Source: Phytoactinopolyspora halophila (GTDB taxonomy: Bacteria; Actinomycetota; Actinomycetes; Jiangellales; Jiangellaceae). From it: a stretch of DNA of 64,000 nt. The notes below the pieces were generated by a model. The model was given only the letters and a program-made list of their open reading frames with translations, did not search any database and was not told the origin of the DNA. Each line of letters opens with the position of its first letter. The stretch's first letter is position 1. The position numbers were made by a program, and so were the translations under genes. The stretch is from assembly GCF_003287285.1 (NCBI RefSeq), contig NZ_QMIG01000002.1, forward strand, positions 420,369 to 484,368. Reading direction: 5' to 3'. Below, in pieces: positions 24,179 through 33,144 of this stretch.

Positions 24179-25222
24179 ATGATCAGCTCGGCAACGCGAA
24201 GAGTGACGTTGATCAGTATGGGCGCCGTTGCTCTCGTGCTCACCGGATGTTCTGCCGATTCCCCCAACGCTCCGTCTGGTAGCGCCGACGGGGAAGAGAG
24301 CCCGCTCAAGGAGTACATGGGCGTTCACTATCCCGGTGTCGATCATCGGGAACAGGCAATCATCAGAGCTGACGACCCGGGTATGTCTGAAGACGAGCGG
24401 AACGACTACCGGCGCGTTGAGCAGCTCGTTGCCCAGTGCATGCAGGAAGAGGGCTTCGAATACGTGCCGAGGTCAGCAGACGACCAGCGATCGGACATCG
24501 CAGAGTACGAAGAAGCGTATTCACTCGGACCCGAAGAGTTCGCCGAAGAGCACGGATACGGGATCACCACGCTCATGTTCAAGCATGACGATCGGCCCGA
24601 GGACCCAAACGAAGAGATCCGCCAAAACATGTCGGCACCTGAGCGCGAGGCCTACGACCGCGCCCTCAACGGCGAGATGGATACGGATACCACACATGAA
24701 GCGGAAGGCCATCCGGGCGAGCTCCCACCCGAGAAGCGCGGGTGTCGAGGTCAGGCGACCGCCGAGGTATACCCGGAGACAGCCGACGCCCCGGTCACGG
24801 AGCAATTCGCAGGTCTCATGAGTGATGTCGCTTCGCTGCACGACAGAATCCGCAACGACCCCCGGGTGACGGAAGCCGCCTCCGACTGGCAACACTGCAT
24901 GGCTGACAGTGGACACTCCGACCTCGAGCATCCAGACGAAGCCATGTCTTCGGTCCTTCAGCGAATGACTGACCTGCGCAGATCCGCGCAGGACGAAGAC
25001 TCAGGTGACATGGAAGATGGTGGCACGTCCGAGGATCTCGACCAGCAACAGCTCGCCGAGCTCCAGGAATACGAGGTCGACGTGGCCACGGCCGACTATG
25101 CCTGCCGGCAAGAGCACTACAACGAGACCTACCGCGAGGTGGCCTTCGAGATGGAACAGGAGTTCGTCGAACGGCACGAGGACGAACTCGAACGATTCCG
25201 TGACGCGATCGTGCGCCCCTGA
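24179..25222 (+). CDS. Acidic Cys-Met-motif lipoprotein, paralogue 1
   Basis: Predicted secreted lipoprotein of 347 residues. The signal peptide has hydrophobic SMGAVALVLTGC with the lipobox Cys at about residue 24. The mature part is very acidic and contains two Cys-Met motifs, QLVAQCMQEEGFEYVP and WQHCMADSGHSDLEHP, and a C-terminal Cys/Glu-rich helix (ADYACRQEHYNETYREVAFEMEQEF). It is a close paralogue of the lipoprotein at 28296-29381, found on the other side of the tRNA and two-component genes. Function unknown; the Cys, Met and acidic side chains could bind metal or a cationic peptide. Confidence 0.87.
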   Translation: MISSATRRVTLISMGAVALVLTGCSADSPNAPSGSADGEESPLKEYMGVHYPGVDHREQAIIRADDPGMSEDERNDYRRVEQLVAQCMQEEGFEYVPRSADDQRSDIAEYEEAYSLGPEEFAEEHGYGITTLMFKHDDRPEDPNEEIRQNMSAPEREAYDRALNGEMDTDTTHEAEGHPGELPPEKRGCRGQATAEVYPETADAPVTEQFAGLMSDVASLHDRIRNDPRVTEAASDWQHCMADSGHSDLEHPDEAMSSVLQRMTDLRRSAQDEDSGDMEDGGTSEDLDQQQLAELQEYEVDVATADYACRQEHYNETYREVAFEMEQEFVERHEDELERFRDAIVRP

Positions 25223-25430
25223 ATCGACAGGGAGCCGAGCATATCCACGGCCGTTCGTGCACATTGATGCCCATCTGAACGAAGCCGATCAGTCCGATGA
25301 CCACGATGGGCGGCCAGTGTCTACGCCACAACGAGCTAGTGGCACGGTAATGGCCCACGCTACCGAGCCGGAGTACCGGCAGCTACACGAGATGGGAGGT
25401 GAAGAGGCTGTGATCTGCGGCTTCTTGTGG

Positions 25431-25501
25431 AGCGGGTGACGGGAATCGAACCCGCACTGTCAGCTTGGGAAGCTGAAGTTCTGCCATTGAACTACACCCG
25501 C
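25431..25501 (-). tRNA. tRNA-Gly (anticodon CCC)
   Basis: On the minus strand the acceptor arms GCGGGTG and CACCCGC pair perfectly. The anticodon stem TCAGC/GCTGA encloses the loop TTCCCAA, giving anticodon CCC for GGG codons. The T-arm contains GGTTCGATTCC. The discriminator is T at 25431, and CCA appears to be genomically encoded next to it (25428-25430). The 3' end faces the accessory patch at 21.5-24.1 kb, but I found no second copy of the tRNA 3' end there. Confidence 0.95.
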
Positions 25502-25573
25502 GAACGCCACCCCGAAGGGTAACGACCGGGTTGAATAATACCTGGTTCAGGCCGCTTCGGTCATCTCCCGACG

Positions 25574-27427
25574 TCAGCCGATACCGGCCGGTTGGCGCAG
25601 GGGTAGACGTATCGTGAACACCGAGCCCGCACCTGCGGTACTGGCGACGTCGATAGTGCCGCCGTGCGCCTCGACAAGATGCTTGCAAATCGCCAGCCCG
25701 AGGCCGCTGCCACCGGTCTCGCGGCTTCGTGACCCTTCGACCCGGTAGAAACGGTCAAACAAGTGGGGCAGGTGTTCTTCCGGGACGCCAGGTCCATCGT
25801 CCTCCACCACCAACGACGCGGACTCATCCCCACCACGTGCATAGACGGTGACGGTCCCGCCTTCAGGAGTGAACCGGATGGCATTCGACAAGAGGTTCCC
25901 CAGGGCCTGGCGCAGACGTTCCGGATCGAAGGCTACAGTCACCGGCTCGGCATCCAGCCGCAGCTCCACGCCGGCCTCGTCGGCGGCAGCCCGATGCGCT
26001 GCGACGACTTGACGGGCCAGCGCTGCCGCATCCTGTTCTTCCGGGTAGACACGAAGCATTCCAGCGTCAGCCAGGGCCAGGTCCTGTAGGTCGTCGATCA
26101 ACCGCTGGAGCAGTGCGGATTCCTCCCGCAACGACGAAACCAGCGACGAATCCAGGGGGACGACACCGTCTTCGGCCGCTTCGAGATATCCGCTGACGTT
26201 GGACAGTGGCGTACGCAACTCGTGCGCGATATCACTCACCATGGCTTTGCGTTGCGCCTCGTTCACCTCGATGGACTCGGCCATGGAGTTGAACGCCCGG
26301 CCGAGGTCGGCAATCTCGTCCTTGCCGTTCACCTCGACCCGCGCACTCCGGTCGCCTGCACCCATTCGCCTCGCGGCCGCTGTGAGCGCATGGATCGGGC
26401 GGGTCATGCGGCGGCCTACCAGCACGGTGACGCCGGTCGCCGCCGCGAGCACGGCCAGCCCGGCGAGGACGGTTCGCCACCAGCCGTCGCCGAAGAACGG
26501 GTCAAATCTCTCGGTGGTGCCGGTGTACATCACGACCGGATCGGCGGTGAAGGACTCCATGGCCTCGTTCCAGCCACGGTCCATGCACTCCGACCAGCGC
26601 TCGTCGTCGATCCGCGTGTCGTCGCGCATCTGTGCCCCGTCGTCGCCTTCACTCAGCGGCACCACCTGGCGCAGTCCCCGGTCGCCGGTGACGACGGTGT
26701 GGGGGATGTCGGCCTCGTCGAGACAGTCGGAAACGATGCTGGCTTGCATATCGTTGGCTTCCGCTGCCGCCTGGGTCGGTTCGAGCAGCTCGTCACTGAC
26801 GCACGAGCGCAGCTCCTCGTCATTCACATCTACGGGCAGTTGGTCGAGCTCGCCCTCCTTCATGCACTCTCGCGCCTCTGCCGCTAGCCGCTCACGCCGT
26901 TCGGCCTCCTCGTCGGTCATCCGCCACTGAAGTGGCACCTCTGGCATGGACAAGAACCCGCCCACTCGCGTCCTCGTGCCGAAGACCGGACCAACCTCCA
27001 CATGTTCTTCAATGACAACACCGCCGGTGTTGTCACCTCCCGAGGTTCGCGCGGTTCCCACAGCAAGCTGGTTAGAAGACAGCACGTCGATCTCCGCGGT
27101 CGGGTTCGACGGCAACGGCGGCGTACCTCCCGATGATTCAGCCGAGTCAGCGACGATCCGGCCGTCGTCATCCGCCAGCGCCACTCGACGATCCGTACGT
27201 TCCGCCAGCTCGATCAAATGATCATCTACGTCGTCCCACGAATCATGTCGTGCCGCGTAGGACATGAGCTCCTGATAGATGAACGTGTCCGCTTCCAGCG
27301 TGCGTTCGAACTCCCCGCGAAACCGTTCCCCGGTGTCCCGGGAGGTCAGCCATGCCGTCGCGACGATCGCCAGGGTTGCGACGGCAAGCGCCAGGCCGAG
27401 AAGCCGCATCGGCAAGCTATGTCGCAT
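25574..27427 (-). CDS. Membrane sensor histidine kinase with Cys-Met ectodomain
   Basis: The protein has 617 residues. TM1 (about residues 8-26) is followed by an extracytoplasmic domain of about 310 residues, then TM2 ([19 protein letters not shown]). Next come HAMP, HisKA ([19 protein letters not shown]) and HATPase_c ([31 protein letters not shown]). The ectodomain carries [29 protein letters not shown] and WSECMDRGW, motifs like those of the two neighbouring lipoproteins. It overlaps the response regulator by 11 bases and is divergent from the lipoprotein-MacAB operon, which it probably controls. Confidence 0.92.
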   Translation of the reverse strand: MRHSLPMRLLGLALAVATLAIVATAWLTSRDTGERFRGEFERTLEADTFIYQELMSYAARHDSWDDVDDHLIELAERTDRRVALADDDGRIVADSAESSGGTPPLPSNPTAEIDVLSSNQLAVGTARTSGGDNTGGVVIEEHVEVGPVFGTRTRVGGFLSMPEVPLQWRMTDEEAERRERLAAEARECMKEGELDQLPVDVNDEELRSCVSDELLEPTQAAAEANDMQASIVSDCLDEADIPHTVVTGDRGLRQVVPLSEGDDGAQMRDDTRIDDERWSECMDRGWNEAMESFTADPVVMYTGTTERFDPFFGDGWWRTVLAGLAVLAAATGVTVLVGRRMTRPIHALTAAARRMGAGDRSARVEVNGKDEIADLGRAFNSMAESIEVNEAQRKAMVSDIAHELRTPLSNVSGYLEAAEDGVVPLDSSLVSSLREESALLQRLIDDLQDLALADAGMLRVYPEEQDAAALARQVVAAHRAAADEAGVELRLDAEPVTVAFDPERLRQALGNLLSNAIRFTPEGGTVTVYARGGDESASLVVEDDGPGVPEEHLPHLFDRFYRVEGSRSRETGGSGLGLAICKHLVEAHGGTIDVASTAGAGSVFTIRLPLRQPAGIG

Positions 27428-28115
27428 CGGGTATCTCCGCCATCTTGTATCCGACTCCGAAAACGGTGATCAGGTACGTCGGCGCTGCCGGATCCGGCTC
27501 GACTTTCCGGCGCAGATTCATGACGTGCACGTCGATCGTGCGATCCAGCACGTAATGATCGAACCCGAAGGCGTGTTCCAGGAGGTGCTGCCGGCTGAAC
27601 GCGCGACCGGGTGACGCAGCCAGGCATTCGAGAATCTTGAACTCCGCCGGTGTCACATCAACCCGGCTGTTCCCCTTCCAGACCTCGTGCCGAGCCTCGT
27701 CGACCACGAGACCTCCGATTCGATACCGCTGCCCGTCCAGACCGCCGGTGCGTGCCGTTCTCCGGAGCACGGCACGCACTCGAGCCACGAGCTCGCGCGG
27801 ACTGTACGGCTTCGTGATGTAGTCGTCCGCACCGAGATCCAGGCCCAACAACAGGTCGTCCTCGGTCGAGCGCGCCGTCGCCATGACGACCGGGACGTCG
27901 GTTTCGGCGCGTAGAATCCGGCAGACGTCGAGCCCATCTGCACGGGGCATCATCACGTCGAGGACGACAAGGTCTGGTGAACGCCAACGGGCTTCGTCGA
28001 TGGCGGCCCGTCCGTCACTGACCACGACCACTGAGTGCCCTTCTCGTTCCAGATAGCGACGAACCAAGTCGGCCTGCTTGTGATCGTCCTCGGCGACCAG
28101 GATTCGGGCTCCCAT
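27417..28115 (-). CDS. OmpR/PhoB-family response regulator
   Basis: This 232-residue regulator has a receiver domain with ILVAEDDHKQADLVRRYLE, the phospho-acceptor Asp in LVVLDVMMP, and YITKPYSPRELVARV. A winged-helix effector domain follows (EVWKGNSRVDVTPAEFKILECLAASPGRAFSRQHLLEHAFG, ending DRTIDVHVMNLRRKVEPDP). It is the first gene of the two-gene signalling operon and overlaps the kinase. A direct target is probably the divergent lipoprotein promoter, only 180 bases away. Confidence 0.93.
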   Translation of the reverse strand: MGARILVAEDDHKQADLVRRYLEREGHSVVVVSDGRAAIDEARWRSPDLVVLDVMMPRADGLDVCRILRAETDVPVVMATARSTEDDLLLGLDLGADDYITKPYSPRELVARVRAVLRRTARTGGLDGQRYRIGGLVVDEARHEVWKGNSRVDVTPAEFKILECLAASPGRAFSRQHLLEHAFGFDHYVLDRTIDVHVMNLRRKVEPDPAAPTYLITVFGVGYKMAEIPDAT

Positions 28116-28295
28116 GGGGGAGAGTGTGCCAAGACCGCGTCAAGATTCGGTGAAGAACACCATTCTGACCGGGTCTTCATAGGAACTTCACAGGTTTCAC
28201 CGCACGCTGGAGCGATGGTTGATCGAGCAACTCGCGACGTCGAGGCGCGTACCCGGGGGTGTTGGATGATCTTCCGTCCTGGCTACCCTCGATCC

Positions 28296-29381
28296 ATGAT
28301 CAGGTCACGAATACGAATGACGATGTGGGCAAGCATGGGGGCTGTCGCCCTCGTCCTCACGGCGTGTTCCGACGACTCCGACGACACGGCGGCCAGCAGC
28401 TCGAGCGACGAGCAGAGCCCTCTGGAAGAGTACATGGGCGGCATGTATTCGTCGGGTTTCGGCAATCGGGCCGTATCATCCGTCGGCAGCGAAGACCGGG
28501 AGATGTCCGAGGAGGAACGGCAGAACTTCCAGCGGTTCGAGGAACTCGTTGCCGAGTGCATGCAGGAGGAGGGCTTCGAGTACGTGCCGAGGTCGGCGGA
28601 CGATCTGGAGTCCGCCAACTCGGAGTTCGAGGAGGCCTTTGCACTCGAACCGGAGGAGTTCGCCGAAGAGTATGGATATGGCTTCACGACGCTCATGGCC
28701 GGAAACGAGGAGGAGCCCGCGGATCCGAACGAAGAGATCCGCGAGGACATGTCCGAGACCGAACGTGAGGCCTACGACCGTGCCCTCTGGGGAGATATGA
28801 CCGGAACCGAGGAGGCTGTCTCGGAGGAGGGCGCCGAGCAAACCGCCCCTCCCGAGCCACCTGCCCCAGAGGATCGGGGATGCCAAGGTCAGGCGTCGGC
28901 GGAAGTCTATGAACAGTCGGAGGGCGAGTCCGTCGACATGCGCGATTTCGACGGTCTGATGAGCGACGTCAGCGCGCTACAAGAGCGGATACGGAGCGAT
29001 CCACGTCTGGAGGATGCGGTATCCGAATGGCAACATTGCATGGCCGACGGCGGCTACCCCGATTTCGAGCATCCTGACGACGCCGAGCAGTCGGTTCTGC
29101 AGCGGATGAACGAGCTGTACACGGCTAGCCAAGAGGGTGAAGACGGCGGTAGCTCGGGGATGATGACAAATCCCTTCGACGAGCTCGACCAGGAAGAACT
29201 CGCCGAGATTCAAGAGTACGAGGTCGATGTGGCGACCGTTGACTACGCCTGCCAGCAAGAGCATTACCTGGAGACGTACCGTGAGGTTGCTTTCGAGATG
29301 GAAGAGGAGTTCGTCGAGCAGCACAAGGAAGAGCTCGAGCAATTCCGTGACGAAGTCGTCCAACGCGGCGGACAGGGCTGA
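28296..29381 (+). CDS. Acidic Cys-Met-motif lipoprotein, paralogue 2
   Basis: This 361-residue secreted lipoprotein has the signal MIRSRIRMTMWASMGAVALVLTAC with the lipobox Cys at about residue 24. The same block order as in paralogue 1 is present: ELVAECMQEEGFEYVPRSADD, EEFAEEYGYGFTTLM, WQHCMADGGYPDFEHPDDA and VDYACQQEHYLETYREVAFEMEEEF. The start at 28296 is chosen because it aligns with paralogue 1; an upstream frame overlaps the divergent regulator. Its stop overlaps the adaptor start, so it is part of the MacAB-like exporter operon and probably handles the exported or sensed ligand at the cell surface. Confidence 0.9.
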   Translation: MIRSRIRMTMWASMGAVALVLTACSDDSDDTAASSSSDEQSPLEEYMGGMYSSGFGNRAVSSVGSEDREMSEEERQNFQRFEELVAECMQEEGFEYVPRSADDLESANSEFEEAFALEPEEFAEEYGYGFTTLMAGNEEEPADPNEEIREDMSETEREAYDRALWGDMTGTEEAVSEEGAEQTAPPEPPAPEDRGCQGQASAEVYEQSEGESVDMRDFDGLMSDVSALQERIRSDPRLEDAVSEWQHCMADGGYPDFEHPDDAEQSVLQRMNELYTASQEGEDGGSSGMMTNPFDELDQEELAEIQEYEVDVATVDYACQQEHYLETYREVAFEMEEEFVEQHKEELEQFRDEVVQRGGQG

Positions 29382-30880
29382 TGCACGCGCGCACACGAAC
29401 GCTGCTGGTCGTGATCACCGTAGCCGTCGGGGCGCTTGTCGCCGGCGTATACGCCGGTACGCGAATAACCTCACCGGCGGACGCCGCAGCAGAAGCGGAG
29501 CCACCGCAGGCTTCTGAGGTCACCGTACCGGTCGAGTCCCGCACCTTGGAGAGTGAGGTGGTGACACGAGGAGATGCCTCATATACGGGTGCCGTGGACG
29601 TCGAGCTCGAGTTCACCGGCACCGAGAGCGCTCCCGTGGTCACCGGGCACGTTCCCGAGGTCGGCGACGAAGCTGATGCCGGCGATGTGCTTCTCGAGGT
29701 CATCGGCCGGCCGGTGATCGCCCTGCCCGGCGATCTTCCCATGTACCGATCGCTGCAACCCGGCATGAGCGGTCCGGACGTCGAGCAGCTGGAGGAGGCG
29801 CTCCAGGAACTCGGCTTCGATCCCGGGTCGGTGGACGAAACCTACACGGCCGCGACGGGCCGGGCCGTCGCGGCCCTGTTCGAAGACGCCGGGTACGAGC
29901 CCCCTGCCGTCGATCCGGAGGTGCAGGCGGAGCTCGAATCTGCCGAGGAAGCGGTACGCCAGGCTGAAGACGAGGTAGCCAATGCCGAGGCAGCTCTCGC
30001 CGAGGCATCCAGCGGGCCCAGCAAGTCCGAGAAGATCTCCGCCCAGAACGACGTCGACAAGGCCGAACGCGCTCTCGAACAGGCACGCGAGCAGGGCGAC
30101 GACGAGGCGATCGCGGACGCCCAGGCACAGCTCGACCTCGCGCAGGCACGACTGGAGGAGTTGCTCGAAGGCCCGGATACGTCCGCCGAAGAGGACGCCC
30201 TGGAAAATGCGAAGCAGCGGCTCGCCGAAGCGCGAGAGGAACGGGATGCTGCGGCCGTTGCAGCCAGCACGCCGCTGCCTTCCTCGGAGGCGGCCTTTGT
30301 CCCCACGTTCCCGCGGCGCATCGATGAGGTGAACGTGGAGCGTGGTGGCACCGTCGACGGCCCGGTGATGTCGATCAGCGGTGCCGATCTGGTCGTCAAC
30401 GCCTCGGTCGATGCCACCGCGCGCGAGCTCATCAGCAAGGAGGACGAGGCCATCCTCGAACTTCCAACCGGCGAGAATGTGACTGCGACGATCACCAAGA
30501 TCGGGGAATCCGACGACGAGGAGAGTGACGAGTTCCGCGTCGTCCTCACTCCTGACGAGCTCACCGACGAGCACGTTGAGGTCCTCCGCTCGGCCAACGT
30601 GCGAGTGACGATCCCGGTGGAGAGCACGGACGGAGAGGTCCTGGCGGTACCTCTCGCAGCGCTGACCACGGGGCCCGACGAAGAGGCACGCATCGAGGTC
30701 CAGCGACCGGACGCCGAGGACGACGAACCAGCCACCGAGCTGGTGGAGGTCGAGGTCGGATTGACCACGGACGGCTACGCCGAGGTCACCCCCGTGGATG
30801 GCGAGCTAGCGGAAAACGACCTCGTCATTGTCGGCCAGGAGAATGACGCCGAGGCGGATGACACCGATGACGACGGCTGA
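29381..30880 (+). CDS. MacA/HlyD-like adaptor with embedded peptidoglycan-binding domain
   Basis: Membrane-anchored adaptor of 499 residues with an N-terminal signal anchor (LLVVITVAVGALVAGVYAG). A biotinyl-lipoyl-like region is followed by a peptidoglycan-binding domain (YRSLQPGMSGPDVEQLEEALQELGFDPGSVDE) at about residues 122-160. A long Ala/Glu-rich coiled coil spans about residues 180-300, and a beta-barrel/HlyD C-terminal region follows. In Gram-positives such proteins link a MacB-type ABC exporter to the cell wall. The ATG at 29381 shares its A with the preceding TGA, and the gene overlaps the ATPase gene by 14 bases. Confidence 0.9.
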   Translation: MHARTRTLLVVITVAVGALVAGVYAGTRITSPADAAAEAEPPQASEVTVPVESRTLESEVVTRGDASYTGAVDVELEFTGTESAPVVTGHVPEVGDEADAGDVLLEVIGRPVIALPGDLPMYRSLQPGMSGPDVEQLEEALQELGFDPGSVDETYTAATGRAVAALFEDAGYEPPAVDPEVQAELESAEEAVRQAEDEVANAEAALAEASSGPSKSEKISAQNDVDKAERALEQAREQGDDEAIADAQAQLDLAQARLEELLEGPDTSAEEDALENAKQRLAEAREERDAAAVAASTPLPSSEAAFVPTFPRRIDEVNVERGGTVDGPVMSISGADLVVNASVDATARELISKEDEAILELPTGENVTATITKIGESDDEESDEFRVVLTPDELTDEHVEVLRSANVRVTIPVESTDGEVLAVPLAALTTGPDEEARIEVQRPDAEDDEPATELVEVEVGLTTDGYAEVTPVDGELAENDLVIVGQENDAEADDTDDDG

Positions 30881-31586
30881 ACTGCAGGTCGTCCACGATG
30901 CAGACACCGAGGTTCCCGTCGTTGAGATGAAGGGAATCGGCCGCACGTTTCCCGGTCCACCCGAGGTCCGGGCCGTCGAGAACGTCGATCTCACCATCTC
31001 TCCGGGCGAATACCTCTCCATCGTCGGCACGTCCGGTTCGGGCAAGTCGACCCTGCTGCATCTGCTGGGGCTCCTCGACCGTCCGACGGCGGGCACGTAC
31101 GTGCTGGACGGCGTCGACGTCAGCACGCTGTCCGAACGCCGGCGGTCGCGCCTGCGTGGCGAGCGAATCGGTTTCGTCTTCCAAGCCTTCCATTTGCTCG
31201 CCCACCGTAATGTCGTGGAGAACGTCGCGCTGTCCATGCTCTACCAGCGGGTGTCCCGGCGCGAACGGTTCGAACGCTCCCGCGCCACCTTGGATCGGGT
31301 GGGTCTGGGGCATCGCGTCGACGCGGATCCCGCCACGCTGTCCGGGGGAGAACGCCAGCGGGCCGCAATCGCCCGTGCGCTGGTCGCCGAGCCCAGCCTG
31401 CTGCTCGCCGACGAACCGACAGGCAACCTCGACTCCTCGAATGCCGAGGCCGTGCTGGACATCTTCGGCAAGCTACACGCTGAGGGGTTGACCCTCGCCG
31501 TGGTCACTCACGACGACGACGTCAGCAAACGAGCCCAGCGGCGCGTACGCATCACTGACGGGACCTTGAGCGAAGAGAAGCGATGA
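30867..31586 (+). CDS. MacB-type ABC exporter ATP-binding protein
   Basis: ATPase of about 239 residues with Walker A GTSGSGKST, Q-loop FVFQAFHLL, signature LSGGERQRAAIARAL, Walker B LLLADEPTGNLDS and switch His in VTHDDD. It belongs to the LolD/MacB branch that works with FtsX-like permeases. The ATG at 30867 (MTTAELQ) has GAGGCGG nine bases upstream; in-frame starts at 30828, 30843 and 30858 would only add arginine-rich residues inside the previous gene. It overlaps the permease gene by four bases. Confidence 0.92.
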   Translation: MTTAELQVVHDADTEVPVVEMKGIGRTFPGPPEVRAVENVDLTISPGEYLSIVGTSGSGKSTLLHLLGLLDRPTAGTYVLDGVDVSTLSERRRSRLRGERIGFVFQAFHLLAHRNVVENVALSMLYQRVSRRERFERSRATLDRVGLGHRVDADPATLSGGERQRAAIARALVAEPSLLLADEPTGNLDSSNAEAVLDIFGKLHAEGLTLAVVTHDDDVSKRAQRRVRITDGTLSEEKR

Positions 31587-32830
31587 AACGACCCGTGATC
31601 AGACGGCGCGATCGTCCCGCGAGGCGATTGTCGATCAGAGACCTGCTCGGGGAGGCCCTGGCCGGGGTGACGGCCCGGCCGTCCCGGCTCGCGTTGACCA
31701 CCCTCGGCACGGTCGTGGGCATCGCCGCGCTGGTGTCCACGATCGGTCTGGGCCAGACGGCTTCGGGCCAGATATCGGAACGCTTCGACGCCGCGTCGGC
31801 CACCCGCGTCGTCGTCGAACCCGGCGAGCGTGACGGGCCCGACGGCGCCGTCCAGGCGGTCCAGCTTCCCGGGGACGCCGCCGAGCGTGTCAACCGGCTG
31901 GCTGGAACCGCGGCCGCCGGTACGTTCGCTCGGGTCGACGTCGGTGGCGACCGGGTACGCGGCGTTCCCGTCAGCGATCCTTCCGGCTCCATCGAGCACG
32001 ACATCCCGACGGTCGCCGCCTCAGCCGGGCTTTTCGACGCCGTCAACGCCATGATCGCCGACGGGCGCGTATTCGACGACGGGCACGACGAGCGCGGCGA
32101 CGCCGTCGTCGTTCTCGGCAAGTACGCTGCAGAACGGCTCGGAATCTCCCGGGTCGACACCCAGCCGTCGATCTTCATCGGTGAGCGCTCCTTCACCGTC
32201 GTTGGAATCCTCGATTCGGTCAGCGCCCGGGCAGAACTGCTCGACGCCGCGATCATGCCGATGGGGACCGCAGCTGCGGTCTACGGGACGGGGGCGCCGA
32301 ACGCCGTCGAGATCCGCACCGAGATGGGTGCGGCCCAGCTCATCGGGGAGCAAGCGCCGCTCGCCGTCTTGCCCAATAATCCGGATCTCTTGAGCGTCGA
32401 CGTGCCACCACCCCCCGGTTCGTTACGCGAGGACGTCTCGACGGATATCAACGCGGTCTTCCTCGCTCTCGGCGGTCTCGCACTCCTGGTGGGCGGCCTG
32501 GGTATCGCGACCGTCACCCTGCTGTCCGTGTTGGAGCGCACGTCCGAAATCGGCCTCCGGCGTGCGGTTGGTGCCACCCGCACGCACGTCGCGGGCCAGT
32601 TCGTCGTCGAGAGCGTGATCATCGGCTTTCTCGGCGGGCTAATCGGTGCCGCCGCCGGCGTGCTCGCTACCGTGGGCGTCTCGGCAGTTCGGGACTGGAC
32701 CCCGTTGCTCGACTATCGTCTCGCGATCGTCGCGCCTCTCCTGGGAGCGATGATCGGGCTGGTGGCCGGCACGTATCCGGCGTGGCGAGCAGCACGAGTA
32801 GAGCCCATTACCGCATTACGGACCAGCTAG
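31583..32830 (+). CDS. MacB-type ABC exporter permease
   Basis: This 415-residue FtsX-fold permease has one helix near the N-terminus (RLALTTLGTVVGIAALVSTIG). It continues with a MacB_PCD extracytoplasmic domain (about residues 60-280) and three C-terminal helices. The typical ERTSEIGLRRAVGATRTHVAGQFVVESVIIG motif follows the second helix. With the lipoprotein, adaptor and ATPase genes it completes a four-gene exporter operon controlled, by position, by the divergent OmpR-type system. Likely cargo is an antibiotic, peptide or envelope component. Confidence 0.92.
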   Translation: MKRPVIRRRDRPARRLSIRDLLGEALAGVTARPSRLALTTLGTVVGIAALVSTIGLGQTASGQISERFDAASATRVVVEPGERDGPDGAVQAVQLPGDAAERVNRLAGTAAAGTFARVDVGGDRVRGVPVSDPSGSIEHDIPTVAASAGLFDAVNAMIADGRVFDDGHDERGDAVVVLGKYAAERLGISRVDTQPSIFIGERSFTVVGILDSVSARAELLDAAIMPMGTAAAVYGTGAPNAVEIRTEMGAAQLIGEQAPLAVLPNNPDLLSVDVPPPPGSLREDVSTDINAVFLALGGLALLVGGLGIATVTLLSVLERTSEIGLRRAVGATRTHVAGQFVVESVIIGFLGGLIGAAAGVLATVGVSAVRDWTPLLDYRLAIVAPLLGAMIGLVAGTYPAWRAARVEPITALRTS

Positions 32831-32868
32831 TCCGCGAACTGAGACAACTGGTTGCGATCTCGTCTCGA

Positions 32869-32887
32869 TCGCCGCACATTGCGGCGA
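32869..32887 (+). terminator. Hairpin after the MacAB-like operon
   Basis: The 8-base perfect arms 32869-32876 and 32880-32887 (TCGCCGCA/TGCGGCGA) have a 3-base loop, 39 bases after the permease stop. No T-tract follows. Confidence 0.5.
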
Positions 32888-33144
32888 CCTGACGCATGGG
32901 AGTGTGCAGGTTGCCTCAACCTTCGATAGCGTAGCGAATTGGACCAGGACAAGGGTGGGGTCTACCCACTGGTCATGTGGAGGCACGAGACGGCTGCACC
33001 GACGCTGTGGTCGACGAGCCGTCGAGACCCCATCTGCGTTGAGAGTCGCGTGGCTCACTGGCGGCCGTAGAAGGCGGCGCCTGAGAGACAGCCCGCCCGG
33101 TACCCGGTGCGTCGCGTGGCCGACGAAACGGGAGAGGTGAGGTT
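32888..33144 (+). other. Long untranslated leader in front of the betaine-type transporter
   Basis: The gene-free stretch before the TTG start at 33145 holds several short GC-rich inverted repeats, for example GTGGG/CCCAC around 32956. It ends with the strong ribosome-binding site GGAGAGGTGAGG. An osmotically regulated leader would make sense here, but I do not recognise a known riboswitch class. Confidence 0.35.

Noticed and set aside
24816..25358. Minus-strand frame with one hydrophobic stretch (PPIVVIGLIGFVQMGI)
   Set aside because: It is mostly antisense to lipoprotein 1 and rich in Arg; the hydrophobic part alone does not support a gene.
25431..25501. tRNA-Gly as current attachment site of the Fic patch
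   Set aside because: The 3' end faces the patch, but I found no duplicated tRNA 3' segment at 21.5-24.1 kb; the lipoprotein gene lies between. It remains only a possibility.
32831..33144. Known riboswitch in the leader of the betaine-type transporter
   Set aside because: No motif of a known class is recognisable by eye; the region is listed only as an untranslated leader.
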